Shown here piece by piece: positions 35,640 through 48,740 of a stretch of DNA of 64,000 nt. The position numbers were made by a program, and so were the translations under genes. The first letter of the stretch is position 1, and every line of letters begins with the position of its first letter. This stretch comes from Carnegiea gigantea (taxonomy: Eukaryota > Streptophyta > Magnoliopsida > Caryophyllales > Cactaceae): contig JAKOGI010002399.1 of assembly GCA_029747015.1 (NCBI GenBank), forward strand, positions 17,501-81,500, in the 5' to 3' direction. The notes below the pieces were generated by a model, which saw nothing but the letters and a program-made list of their open reading frames with translations, did not search any database and was not told the DNA's origin.

Positions 35640-38600
35640 TATAATAACCCGACCCTAAATCATGTTTATTTATTTAATTAAGCCATGTTATTAATTTTTC
35701 ACATTTATTTATCTCATTTAATCATCCCAGTTAGGAAAATTCATTTCGGGCCCCACTTTACAATTCAAGTTTCATTTACCACAAAATTTCGGGAAAATCG
35801 ATAGAAGGCCCCGATAAATATGATTAAGTGATAAATTATTTTTCATAATGTCACAAAAATTTAAGTTTTAACCATACATAAACTTGGGCCTAAATTCAAT
35901 AAGTATGGCCCAATTTATTTGGGCCCGGTTTACGGCCCTAGTCGTTTTGGGCCCAAATTATGGCTCAAAAATTTGGGTTTAATTAAATTAAGTTAAACAC
36001 CATCATTTGCACTAAATGTTAATCAGCAAAAAGTCCCTTTTTCATGCCTAAATATCAGCCAAGTATTGCAGATAAACATCAAAGTCATTTTTTTTCCCCA
36101 AGCAAAGACTAGTATTCTTCCTCTCCTCCTTTCTCTCCCTATGGGCTACTGCTACAGTGCTGACTTTTGGTGGCTGCCGCCACCTTTTGCCACAAGCCAG
36201 GGCTGCTGTAGGCCAGCCCCACCACCACAGCACCACCAGCTGCCACCCTCTTAACCAGCACTAGCACCAAACACAATACCACCTTTACATCGTCTTATAT
36301 TTAAGCTTAAGTGAGGTAATCTTTAAATCCAACTTTGTTTAATTCTTGGTTTTATATTAGTTTGGATCATGAATCATGTTGTTTTGATGCAATCAAGAAT
36401 TATTTTGATGTTTTATTGGTTGGATCATCTTGAAAGAAAGAAAAGATGGAGGTTGTCCATGTTCATGCAAGTTTAGGGTGTAATGATGAATTTTGATTGT
36501 TTTAAGTCAGATTTTATGATCTTTGATATTGATAATGAATGTCAAGATGTTTATGCTGATTTATATAAGTTAGAGAGCGATTTTAATGGGTGCTTATGTC
36601 AAGAAAAGCTTGCAAATAAGTGTTGTTATGCTATAAACAGACCCAAAATAGGGGTGATTTTGGGAATACATTGGTACTTCGTGGGACATTGGAAAACTAT
36701 GAATTTTGGTGTGAAGATACCTCAATGAGTTAGCTTTCAATAGGCTTTAGAATTACTCAAGTTTGGGTTGTGTGGACAAAGTTATGACCAATTTACTGAA
36801 GACTACACAGAATGCATCGAAGCTGGGAGCAGTTTTGAACAGTGGACTTTACGAAAACACTACTATTGATTGGTTCATTGAAAATTTTTGATTTTTGGTG
36901 TGTGGATAGATCAATGAGTTAGCTTTTACATGCATTTTGAATCGCCTTAATCCGAGTTCTGTGGGAAACATTATAGTCGTTTTGCTATGACTGCACAGAT
37001 TGAACTGAAATTATGCACGTCTATGTTCTACCCTAATTTTAGGGGCCTTGCTATATGAATTATGCTTTTTGTCCTGAATAAAAGTTTTCTTGGACATTAT
37101 GAGCTTTTCATATTGGGGTTTTACATCTTATTTGGAGGTCGAGAGTGAAAGATGGATTTTCTAATGCAAACCATCAAACGGTAACATGAATGAATACAGA
37201 AATTGTGACATTTGAAAATATTTTCAAAAGTTTCTATATAATTATAGGTATTGCAAGGAAATTATAAAGTATAGTGAGTTCAACAAGTGCGATTATGTAT
37301 AGAAGCTTACTTGGGTTGAAAACCAAGTTAAATCAGCATGAAAATGAAATTTGGGAAGTGAGCAGAATAATGACTCAAAATCAGTGTCCATTGGACCAAA
37401 TTAGGGTGTTATATGAGCTTTTATGAAAACCTCACCGCACCCCTTATGGAATTAAACCATTTGTCATCCATTTCAGAAGTATTAAGCCTTCTATCATCCA
37501 TTTCAGAAGCATTATACTTTCCATGATCCATTTCGGAAATATCAGAAACCCATTATTTCGTTTACTTCAATTGAAATCTTTTCGTTAGCAGCTCAAGCAT
37601 TCCAATGTGATCTATTTGGTTTCAATTTGTTGTATTTCAAGTTCACTAATCCTAACTGATTTATTTTTCAGATCATCTTTGTTTGACTTATCTTATATTG
37701 AATTATTGGGATTGTAGAAGCCTTTTTAATTAATCAATTTCCATTTAAGTTACGAATTATACTAGTGATTATGGTTTACTAATTACATTTATCTATAATT
37801 ATATTTCTTAAACTGAAATAGGGCCTAGTTTATCATTTTCCTCTGTGCATATGTATTATCAAGTGAAATATAATTTTAAAGGCTTCAGGTACGTCCATTG
37901 CCTGTATCTTTGGAAATCAGAGTGTATTTATCAACGTTATCATGTTTTGGTAAGTACATTAATGAATCAGTTTACACAGTGATCTATCAGTTAATTAGTG
38001 ACCCAGTTAGTTATCATCTATTGGGCATTCACCCTTCAGTTACCCGCGTGGCTTCAGGCCAGGTCCACGATCGGCTTGGTAGGTGTACACTTATCCGTAG
38101 ATCGTAACAGTATCAAGGGATTCAGTATTAGATAATAATTAGCAATGTAGTTTTATATTCATCTCATTCCCTGTTTTGACCTAAAGTGAATTACAAAGCG
38201 GGCCCAATAAGTATTTCAATTATCATTTAACAATTCAGGAATACATGTACTGAGCTTCGGCTCACAGTTTGAAATGTTTTTCATGTTTTGTTTTAGGCAA
38301 ATGCTTAGAGAATTGCCCTCATACTAGCAAAGTAACGGAAGAGAATAAGTTGAGCAAGGAAAGCTGTATGAATCAGCGATGATATAGTATATGCATACTT
38401 TAAAGCTGTATTTTGAATTCTTCGGTACATGAGGATATAGATTACATGGTGAATTATCTTACTATGGTTTATAAACCTTACATTGGTTAACACTTAATTG
38501 TGAATGGATGATCATGTGTGAATGTGTGTGGTTGAGGTTATGCTTAACTATGTCATTTCAGGACACATGCTTCAAGCCTTGTCCTTTGGGACGGCGGTAA

Positions 38601-38690
38601 TGCCCCTGTCATTGGATTTATCAGATTACAATTGAGTGATTTATTACAGAGAATATAAACAGTAAAATATGTTTAATTTGGGGCGTTACA
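35640..38690 (+). mobile_element. 3' LTR of family B element
   Basis: 3051 bp, the same length as the 5' LTR. It starts TATAATAACCCGACCC: the terminal dinucleotide TG has mutated to TA. It ends GGGGCGTTACA. It is followed by the right target-site copy ATTCG at 38691-38695. Confidence 0.92.
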
Positions 38691-39868
38691 ATTCGCATAA
38701 AGCTTTATTTTCATTAGCATGCTTTACTTAGATCTCATTCATATGATATGCACAAACATCTTTCTTTCTTCTTGTGAAAATACTTTGCTTAGCCTTACTT
38801 GAAATCTCCTTCACATTTCATTCATCAGAAAAGCACAGGACATGCATAGAAAACTTTTCTTCTTTTCTTGAAAACACTTTGCTTAGCCTCTTGAGGCCCA
38901 TAAAAACTCTTTTCTGAGCCTCTTTAAGGCTCGTTTTCATTAAAAGAAATCTCTTTCGTATTGGTCGCATAATAACCCTTATAAATTTTCACATTTCATT
39001 CAACTAGCCTCTTAATGGCCCTCGAAACTTTCTTTCTTCGGAAATACTTAAAATGGCAAAATGCCAACTGCTTTTCTTTGCTTATTAGGAAAATACATCT
39101 GGCATAAGATCATTACAGGGTGCTGATTGGGTGAGAACTATTCTCAACCCCATAGTGAGACCTAACACTCATGCTTAAGCTCTTACTCCCGGGATGACTA
39201 CATATAACGTATCGGACCATTACCCTTGTCCAGGTCTTCTATGGCCTCCTAGAACTGGGACTTATCCCCTAGGCTAACATAATCATTCATAACATATTGT
39301 CTCAAGTACATCATCTTAGCCAATTGAAAGCGTATGGGCCATAACGGCTAATAATTTTGTTACCCCTCACAGCAAAATCCTTTTTTCACACATCGCACTT
39401 TCTTTTCTATCAAATTCTTTAGGGATTCCCCCGTTCAAGCGAGTTCACTCCCAAAACGAAGTTTGTATGTCTAACATAGGCCATTGATTGCTTATAGTCA
39501 TGGTTATTATTGTTGTGAAGCACGAGAAACTTTTTCAAAACAACACCTTCAGATGCATAATGCATCTTAATAACATAAAAGGGGAGGGATTTGCACGTTT
39601 TACATTGAGGCCCTTCATAATCATTTCAACAACAAAATGAGCCATACACGGCCTCGTAATCCACATGATTGCGGCTAATTCACAACCCAGGCTCCCTCCA
39701 CACAAGCACCGTGCCACAAAGAACCTCGAACCACTTATCGTTCTACCTCAAACCATCCAACTACCATCTCGGTTAGCAATTTAGTAATCATAACATATTA
39801 TCATGCAAGCTTATAAAAAGATATGTAATAGGGTTTATGCACTTACCTGGGCAAGTAGCACCATCCAG
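38691..39868 (-). mobile_element. minus-strand LTR fragment, right of nested insertion
   Basis: Continues the LTR interrupted at 27501 (CATAAAGCTTTATTTTCATT onwards) through the shared body to the CAGGTAAGT block (39841-39849, minus) and GCACCATCCAG. It then breaks at 39869 into duplicated filler and an inverted LTR. Confidence 0.85.
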
Positions 39869-39924
39869 CTAAGCAAACACCATGCAGTTACTCAAGCTAA
39901 GCAAACACCATGCAGTTACTTAGG
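39869..39924. repeat. 28-bp filler duplicated at an inversion breakpoint
   Basis: CTAAGCAAACACCATGCAGT plus 8 bases occurs twice in tandem (39869-39896, 39897-39924). The core matches LARD interior (CTAAGCAAACACCATGAAG at 4258), not LTR. The last bases CTTAGG also overlap the start of the next LTR, so the filler is templated and joined by microhomology. Confidence 0.8.
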
Positions 39925-42900
39925 TTTAGTTCATTTCATGAAATGTGTAATGAGAAACTATGCATGTTAAGTTAGACGGAATACATGCCTAAAAACTTAG
40001 TTCGAAATGAGTTATGCATGTGTAGATTCGATTCAAGTGAATTCAATTATTACTTACTTAAAAATATAGTTTGAAATGAGTTATGTATGTTTAGATTCAA
40101 TTCAAGTGAATTCAGTTATTACATGCCTGAAAATATAGCTCGAAATGAGTTATGCATGTTTAGATTCGATTCGAGTGAATTCAGTTATTATATGGCCGAA
40201 AATCTAGTTTAAAAGGAGTTATGCATGTTTAGGCTCGATTCAAGTGAATTCAGTTAATGCATGCCTGAAACGTTAACTTGAATAGTAACTTCGATATGAT
40301 AAATGAATGCCTAGAATCGTATTATGCTTAAATAACTTAAATAGGTTTGAATAGGAACTTCGATATAATAAACGAATACCTAGAATCGTAATCTACTTAA
40401 ATGATCTAATTAAGTTCAGATAGTAACATCGATATGATAAATGAATGCCTAGAATCGTGCTATGTGTAAATGAGGTAAATGGGCTCGAATAGTAACTTCG
40501 ATATAATAAACGAATGCCTTGATTCATATTATGCCCAATTGGTTTAATTAGGCTTGAATAGTAACTTTGATATGATGAATGGAACCCTTGATTCGATGTT
40601 TGCCTAATTGGTTAATATATGCCTAATTAGTAATTTCGATATAATGAACGAACGCCTTGATTCATATGAAGCTTAGTTGGCTTAAATAGGCCTGAATAGT
40701 AACTTTGATACAATAAACGAAACCCTTGAATCGATGTTGCTTAACTAGTTATTTTATGCCTGAATAGTAATTTAAAATGATATCGGTATGACATGCTTAA
40801 TTCCTAAACGTAAGTCATGAATGTAATCGAGTTTCATGCCATGTTAGTTTAATATGGTTCATTAAGTGCCTGCTTCAAGTTGATGCGATATAGATATATA
40901 TGTGCATGTGTATGTGTTTATATACGCTGTAATGCACCGTTAGATGGTGCTACTTGCCCAGGTAAGTGCATAAACCCTATTACACGTCTCTTTATGAGCT
41001 TGCATGATAATATGTTATGATTGCTAAATTAAAAACCGAGATGGTAGTTGGATGGTTTGAGGTAGAACTATGAGTGGTTCGAGGTTCTTTGTGGTACGAT
41101 GCTTGTGAGGAGGGAGCCTGGGTTGTGAATTAACCGTAACTGTGTTGATTACGAGGCCATGTGTGGCTCATTGTGTTGTTGAAATGATTATGAAGTGCTT
41201 GAATATAATACGTGCAAATCCTTTCCCTTTTATGTTATTAAGATGCATTATGCGTGTGAAAGTGTTGTTTTGAAAAAGGATGTTTCTCATGTTTCAAAAC
41301 AATAATAGCCATGACTATTAGCAATCAACGGCCCACCTTAGCTATACGAACTTTGTTTTGGGAGTGAACTCACTTGAATGGGGGAATCCCTAAGGAATTT
41401 GATTGAAAAGAAAGTGCGATGTGTAAATAAAAAGGTTTCGCTATGAGATGCAGCAAAATTATTAGCCGTTATGGCACATACGCTTTCAATTGGCTAAGAT
41501 AATGTGCTTCGGACAATATGTTATGAATGATTATGTTAGCCTACTGGATAATTCCTGGTACTAGGAGACCCTAGAAGACCCTGACGAGGGTGATGGTCAG
41601 ATATGTTATATGTAGCCATCCTGGGAGTAAGAGCTTAAGCGTAAGTGTTAGGTCTCACTATAGGGTTGAGAATACATCTCACCCAATCAGCATCCTATAA
41701 TGATCTTATGCCAGATGTATTTTCCTAATAAGCAAAGAAAAGCAGTTAGCATTTTGCCATTTTAAGTATTTCAGAAGAAAGAAAGTTTCAAGGGCCATTA
41801 AGAGGCCAGTTCAATGAAATGTGAAGAGTTATAAGGGTGATTATGTGACCAATACGAAAGAGATTTCCTCTAATGAAAACAAGCCGTAAAGAGGCTAAGA
41901 AAAGAGTTTTTATAGGCCTTAAGAGGCTAAGCAAAGTGTTTTCAAGAAAAGAAGAAAAGTTTTCTGTGCATGCCCTGTGCTTTTCTTACGAATGAAATGT
42001 GGATGAGATTTCAAGTAAGGTTAAGCAAAGTGTTTTCATAAGAAGAAAGAAAGATGCTTGTGCATATCATATGAATGAGATGTAAGTAAGGTATGCTTAT
42101 GAAAATAAAACAATATGTGCACATTCCAAGTATAACTTATGAATGAGATGCTAAGTAAGATACGATTATGAAAAAGAAAGCCATACGAGCATATTTCATG
42201 CATACCCTATGAATGAGGTTTGAATGAGACTTGAAAATTGTGTGTGCCTTATGTATATCATATGAATGAAATGCCATGAAAAGTATGGTTATGAAAAGAG
42301 ATAACTTTATGTCTACATCATATGAATGAGGTTTCATGCATAGTTTAAATAGAATGCTAAGAAGTTATGTTATGGAAAAGAAATACCTCTATGCTTAGCC
42401 CTCGATGCTTGCGTACATGCTTAACTGCTTGTTAGTAAAGTAACTTAGTCATTCGTGGACCTAGAAATATGTTTGAGTGGTTAAAATGAAGTTTATGTTT
42501 AGTGATCCTTCCATAAGGGTTTTAAGAATGCGTAATATGATAGTGAAGTACGAATACGTGATTTGTGGCTATTAAAGATATTTCTACCTGCAACGGTTTT
42601 GGTTTTAAGGGGGTCGGGGGACACTCACTGAATATGTGGTTGCTCATCCCACTACTCTTTTTTCTTTTTTCCCCAGGTTTTCTTTGGGACAGGAAGAAGT
42701 TGAGTCAGCCATGCCAAGATGGAATCTATTCTCGCTTGCAAGGTGTTATGTGCGCCTACTTACGTCTTTAATGAAATCATGTGAAGTATTCTTAGTTTGT
42801 AAACATTTGTAAACAATTATTCAAGTTCATGTAATGCATATAGTATGAAGGTCGCTCTGTATGAGTGTATGAGCCAACCATCTAATTAGTTAGATGTTTT

Positions 42901-43075
42901 CTTGGTCAAAGTTAGTTATGATTTGGGATGTAAACCCCAATACTCTGGTTGTATGAACTGTTGAGTTGTATCTTTCATTTCTTCTTTATTAATGAACTAT
43001 TCTATTTGGTATACTCTGAGCGAATAGCTCGTTGAGTTATGAACTCTGGCATGTAGCCGTTGAGCTTCTTTTAAA
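39925..43075 (+). mobile_element. plus-strand LTR, left arm of inverted repeat
   Basis: LTR body without U3 or TATA, starting at the block equivalent to 57083 and ending 42 bp before the opposing arm (GTTGAGCTTCTTTTAAA). It includes four units of the ATGCCTGAAAATATAG 69-bp repeat (about 40000-40260), further array to 40760, a perfect CAGGTAAGT (40959-40967) and a pyrimidine tract ending CCCCAG (AG at 42675-42676). Confidence 0.85.
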
Positions 43076-43117
43076 GCCCTATAATAAACCCCTGTAATTC
43101 AACATAAGCATAACACA

Positions 43118-46100
43118 TTTAAAAGAAGCTCAATAGCTACACATCGAAGTTTATAAATCAACAGGCCACTCGCTCGGAGTACACCAAATAGAATAGTTCA
43201 TTAATAAAGAAGAAATGAAAGATACAACTCAACGGTTCATACAACCGGAGTATTGGGGTTTACATCCTAAAACATAAATAACTTTAACTAAGAAGACATC
43301 TAACTAATTAGATGGTTGGCTCATATGACCATATAGAGTGACCTTCATACCATATGCATTACATGAACTGGAATAATTGTTTACAAACATTTACAAACTA
43401 AGAATACTTTACATGACTTCATTAAAGATGTAAGTAAGCACACATGACACCTTGCAAGCGAGAATAGACTCCATCTTAACATAACTGACTCAACTTCTTC
43501 CTGTGACAAAGAAAACCTGGGGAAAAAGGAAAAAGAGTAGTGGGGTGAGCAGCCACATGCTCAGTGAGTGTCCCCCGACCCCCTTAAAACCAAAACCGTT
43601 GTAGGCAATAATATCTTTAAAAGTCACATATCACGTATTCATACTTTACTATCATATTAGGCATTCATAAAACCCTTGTAGAAGGATCACTAAGTGCATA
43701 CTTCATTTCAACCACTCAAACATATTTCTAGGTCCCTCAATGACTAAATTCCTATGCTAACAAGCAGTCAAGCACATAAGCAAGCATCGAGGGCTAAGCA
43801 TAGGGATCTTTCTTTTTATACATAACTTCTTAGCATTCCATTTAAACTATGCATGAAACTTCACTCATATGATGTGTACACAAGGTTATCTCTTTTCATA
43901 ATCATACTTTTCGTGGCATTTCATTCATATGATATACATAAGGTACACACGAATTTCAGTCTTATTTATAGGGTATGTGTGAAATATGATCATAAGGCTT
44001 TCTTTTTTTATGATCGTATCTTACTTAGCATCTCATTCATAAGTTATACTTAGAATGTGCACATAATGCTTTATTTTCCTTAGCATACTTTACTTAGATG
44101 TCATTCATATGATAGGCATAAGCATCTTTCTTTCTTTTTGTGAAAACACTTTACTTAGCCTTACTTAAAATCTCATTCACATTTCATTCCTAAGAAAAGC
44201 ACAGAAAACTTTTCTTCTTTTCTTGAAAACACTTTACTTAGCCTCTTGAGGCCTATAAAAACTCTTTTCTTAGCCTCTTTGAGGCTCATTTTCATTAAAG
44301 GAAATCTCTTTTGTATTGGTCGCATAATGATCCTTTTAACTTTTCACATTTCATTCAACTAGCCTCTTAATGGCCCTTGAAACCTTCTTTCTTATAAAAT
44401 ACTTAAAATGGCAAAATGCAAACTGCTTTTGTTTGCTTATTAGGAAAATACATCTGGCATAAGATCATTATAAGGTACTGATTGGGTGAGATCTATTCTC
44501 AACCCCATAGTGAGACCTAATGCTCACGCTTAGGATCTTACTCCCGGGATAGCTACATATAACATATCCGACCATTACCCTCATTAGGGTCTTCTAAGGT
44601 CTCCTAGTACCAGGACTTAACCCTTAGGCTAACATAATCATTCATAACATATTATCTGAATCACATTATCTTAGCCAATTGAAAGCGTATGGGCTATAAC
44701 GGCTAATTTTGCTGCCTCTCACAGCGAAATCCTTTTTTCACACATCACACTTTCTTTTCAATCAAATTCTTTAGGGATTCTCCCGTTCAAGTGAGTTTAT
44801 TCCCAAAACGAAGTTCGTGTAGCTAAAATAGGCCATTGATTGCTAATAGTCATGGCTATTATTGTTTTAAAACATGAGAAACATCCTTTTTCAAAACAAC
44901 ACCTTCACACGCATAATGCATCTTAATAACATAAGAGGGGAGGGATTTGCACTTATTACATTCAAGCACTTCATAATCATTTCAACAACACAATGAGCCA
45001 CATATAGCCCTGTAATCCACATGATTGTGGTTAATTCATAAGCCAGGCTCCCTCCTCACAAGCACCGTACCACAAAGAACCTCGAATCACTCATAGTTCT
45101 ACCTCAAACCATCCAACTACCAACTCGGTTATCAATTTAATAATCCTAACATATTATCATGTAAGCTTATAAAGAGACGTGTAATAGGGTTTATGCACGT
45201 ACCTGGGCAAGCAGCACCATCCAGCAGCACATTACAGCATATATAAACACATACACATATGCACCTATGTCGCATCAACTTGAAGCAGGCACTTAATAGA
45301 CCGTATTAAACTAACAAGGCATGAAACTCGATTACATTCATGACTTACGTTTAGGAATTAAGCATGTCATACCCATGTCATTTTAAATTACTATTCAAAC
45401 ATAAAATAACTAGTTAAGCAACATCAATTCAAGGGTTTCGTTTATTGTATCGAAGTTACTATTCAGGTCAAATTAAGCCAACTAAGCCTCATATGAATCA
45501 AGGTGTTCGTTCATTATATCGAAATTACTAATCAAGCCTACATTAGCCAATTAGGCAAACATCGAATCAAGGGTTCCGTTCATCATATCAAGGTTACTAT
45601 TCAAGCCTAATTAAACCAACTGAGCACAATATGAATCAAGGCATTCGTTTATTATATCGAAGTATTACCTCATTTACACATAGTACGATTCTAGACATTC
45701 ATTTATCATATCGATGTTACTATTTTAACTTAATTAGGTCATTTAAGTAGATTACGATTCTAGGTATTCGTTTATTATATTGAAGTTGCTATTCGAACTA
45801 ATAAAGTCATTTAAATATAATACGATTCAAGGCGTTCGTTTATTACACCAAAGTTATCATTCAAGTCTAATAAAGCCGTTTAAGCATAATCTAACTATGT
45901 GGGCAGGCATCGATTTCAAGTGTTCATATGATGTTTCGAAGCTAATATTTCGGCGTGGATTAACTACTATACGAGCATCGATTCAAAGTGTTAATATGTT
46001 AATTCAAAACTACTAATTAGGCATGAATCAACTAACTATTCAAGCGTTGATTCCAAATACTCACATATCATTTCGAAGCCACCATTTAGGCATGAATTAA

Positions 46101-46621
46101 CTAATTATACAAGTATCAATTCAAAAAAGATTTTTTTGTCGTTTCCAAGGTTACTTTTAAATATGAACCAAAACACTTAGCATGCATCGAATATAGACAT
46201 TCTTAATTCATTTCGAAGTCGTTTTCAAGCATGAATTAGTTAACTTATTGGACATCGATTCAAAGTATTTGTATATTGCTCGAAGCTACTTCTAAGCATG
46301 CATTACCCAAACTAACATACATCAATTTGAAGCCGTTTTCAAGCGTTAATTAACTAAAATTAACGTATATCGATTCAAGGTCACTTTCGAGTATTAATCA
46401 GCTAAACTAAAATTTAACGATTCGAAGTCATTTTCAGGCATAAACTAAGTAAACTTAACATGCATCGCAACTTGAAGGTTAAAACAATTTCGAAACTACT
46501 AGTCCTTAGGAGGCGAGAAACACCCACCTGGACTCCAAGCTAAGGACCCGTTCTAAGGGCTCTTGGGGACGAATTTCAGTCTCATTCCATCTACCTCACA
46601 CCGTCCAAGGCTGCTGGCACT
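43118..46621 (-). mobile_element. minus-strand LTR, right arm of inverted repeat
   Basis: Mirror of the left arm from TTTAAAAGAAGCTC outwards. It extends past the left arm's limit into a long 69-bp array (45420-46480) and the donor-like block (CACCCACCTGGACTCC, about 46530). It ends near 46621, where plus-strand LARD interior begins. The 42-bp spacer 43076-43117 belongs to this arm's continuation towards the LTR 3' end. Confidence 0.85.
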
Positions 46622-48740
46622 TACCTGTATTCATATATTCTTACCCTTATTTGATTGATCACAGTAACGTAGCGTAAGCATGTAGGCCCATAAGCCCTAG
46701 ACCCAAGACTTATCCTTTTACTGTAGGTTACAGCTTAGGATTTGCATTTACATAAAGTCATATAGGTACATTCTGACGTGATAATGAATAAGTTTAAGTG
46801 TCTTTGAGCATCAACATGGCATACGCGTAGTGCTAAGCTCATAGGGGCTTTTATAATTACTTTGGACTTGTTATTAAATAGTCATTGATATGTTTTGCCA
46901 ATGAATTGTTTAGTAAATGTACTTCATGGTGTTTACGTACCTTGAGTTTGGTCAGGCATATGGCTGAATTAGCCGAAAATTTAACTTGTGTGATTTGTCA
47001 AACAGTATGATTTCTAAGCCATTATTTACACTCCACGAATTTTAATATCTTATGGTATAGCTTAAGTGGTTGTATACACATGTATTTAATGCATGATGTA
47101 ATGACTGTAAAAGGCTACATTCCCATGTGTTTACCTTTATATATTTCATGTTTTAGGAGGGAAGCATGATAATGTATCCAAGGTCATATTTAAATTCTTT
47201 ATTCTAAATTTAGTGTGTGAGTTGAATAAAATGACCATTAGCATGATTGATCCAAGTGTTATGGCATGACATGATCGTGCTATCTTGTACCATATGTTAC
47301 GTGATAAAGTGTATTTTATTTTATTGGCTGACTTACTTAATGCTATTAGTATCACGGGGTTGTTTTGGTTTTGGGTTGCCGTATTGTCATGCTACTGTTC
47401 TGCATAATAATAGTTTGCAATCTTAGAGACCCATATTTGTGTGAATATGTGATTGTCCATCTAGTTCATGTGACACGATAATGTGCTAGGGGGTGCTTGT
47501 GGTCGCATTAGAGTCTATACATTACTTGATCGTCGAATTGTGAAATATGCATGATCAATGTGGGTTCGTTGTGTTGTGTTATACATTTTTGATATTCTTA
47601 TAAGGGTGCAAAAGGGTGTAGATTCATGTCTATGACCATGTCATCTTACTTGCATGTTCTTTGTAAGTAGAGATAATCAGTTCTCTATGAAGACCCTATG
47701 ATTAAACTTTCCATTAGCTAGGCTATTACAATTATCTCGTCTACTTATTATCCTTCCAGTAGCACACTCTGGCCGAAAATCTTTTGTTTAGTTTATAGCA
47801 GTTCTAACATTAGACATAAGCTTAGGAGCTCTTGAGTAATTCCTTTACTAACTCCCATGTTGCTTGCGGTATTATATCCTGTAACCCACATGCTTGAGCA
47901 ACTGTTTTGAAAATATGTGCATACAAATTAAGTACTTAGAAGCCTTCCTTCCCCCATGAAAACTACTAGTCCCGATGGGCAATCTCCACCCGAAACAACG
48001 TGCTTACAAGTAACATACTGAACCCCCACTACCCATGAGCCTCCATTCTTAGCATGGAATTTTTTTTTCCAAGTTCTTTCTTACTTGCTAATTGATAGCA
48101 CCATGAATTACTCTCAGTAATGCACAGGTTATAACCTTGTAACAGTGATTGATATCCCTCATAATTATTAGTCTTGCAGATGTTGAGTTATCTCATGTCC
48201 TTGCTACTTTGGTGTCGTTGTTACTTTGCTGTGATATGGAAGCCTTGGTTAACTGACTTGATTTTGAAATAATTCAATTTCTTCATGTCTCATAATGAAC
48301 TTGGTTCACTTGAATGCCTTGATATGACCTCGAATTATTATGTTTAAGTTTCCATACATCAAAAATTCTTTAAATGTCCGCTTGTGTTGATGCGTAAGTG
48401 TACAGTAGTCGTTGCGATTCCAGTATTGCTTAGATAAAAATTGTAAAGATGATGTTCATTTAAACTAAGTTTGATATGGTTATCCATGCCAACTCATTTG
48501 CTCCTCTTCAATGCGATTTGCCCTCAGTGCCTAAATAGAGTGAGTAGACACTTGAAGAGGATTGACGAGGAGGAGACTGGATACCATAAGCTTTTACTTT
48601 TGATTTAAAAGAAGTAATGTCTGCTAAATGAAACCTTTTGAAAACCTACCGCATAGATCATAGTTGTGTATGTACATTCTAGAAAAGACCGAATTTAGGT
48701 TTAGAATTTCGGGGACGAAATTCTTTTAAGGGTGGAAGAG
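46622..48740 (+). mobile_element. truncated LARD internal domain (3' two thirds)
   Basis: Collinear with 53855-55991, starting at CTGTATTCATATATTCTTAC and ending at the polypurine tract (TTTTAAGGGTGGAAGAG). The PBS and first 0.9 kb are lost. It lies directly 5' of a full LTR, so that LTR serves as its 3' LTR. Confidence 0.83.

Larger units (their letters stand above)
27502..38690 (+). mobile_element. complete nested Ty3/gypsy retrotransposon, family B (11189 bp), defective
   Basis: Two direct LTRs of exactly 3051 bp flank a 5087-bp interior with a PBS (30557-30569), remnants of gag, protease, RT, RNase H and integrase in that order, and a polypurine tract. A 5-bp duplication of the target (ATTCA/ATTCG) brackets it. 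The order of domains and the initiator tRNA-Met primer place it in Ty3/gypsy. Stops and frameshifts in every domain and large integrase deletions mean it could not have supplied its own proteins in this form. Confidence 0.93.

Noticed and set aside
27502..38690. A host gene interrupted by introns (RT-like exons)
   Set aside because: LTR pair, PBS, PPT and target duplication define a retrotransposon. The frame breaks lack splice signals at matching places and remove catalytic residues.
42565..42771. Short LTR-sense ORF, also at 12393-12593 and 26848-27054
   Set aside because: It spans the pyrimidine tract near the LTR 3' end. Conservation follows the DNA block and other copies (52270-52440) are broken, so there is no support for a protein.
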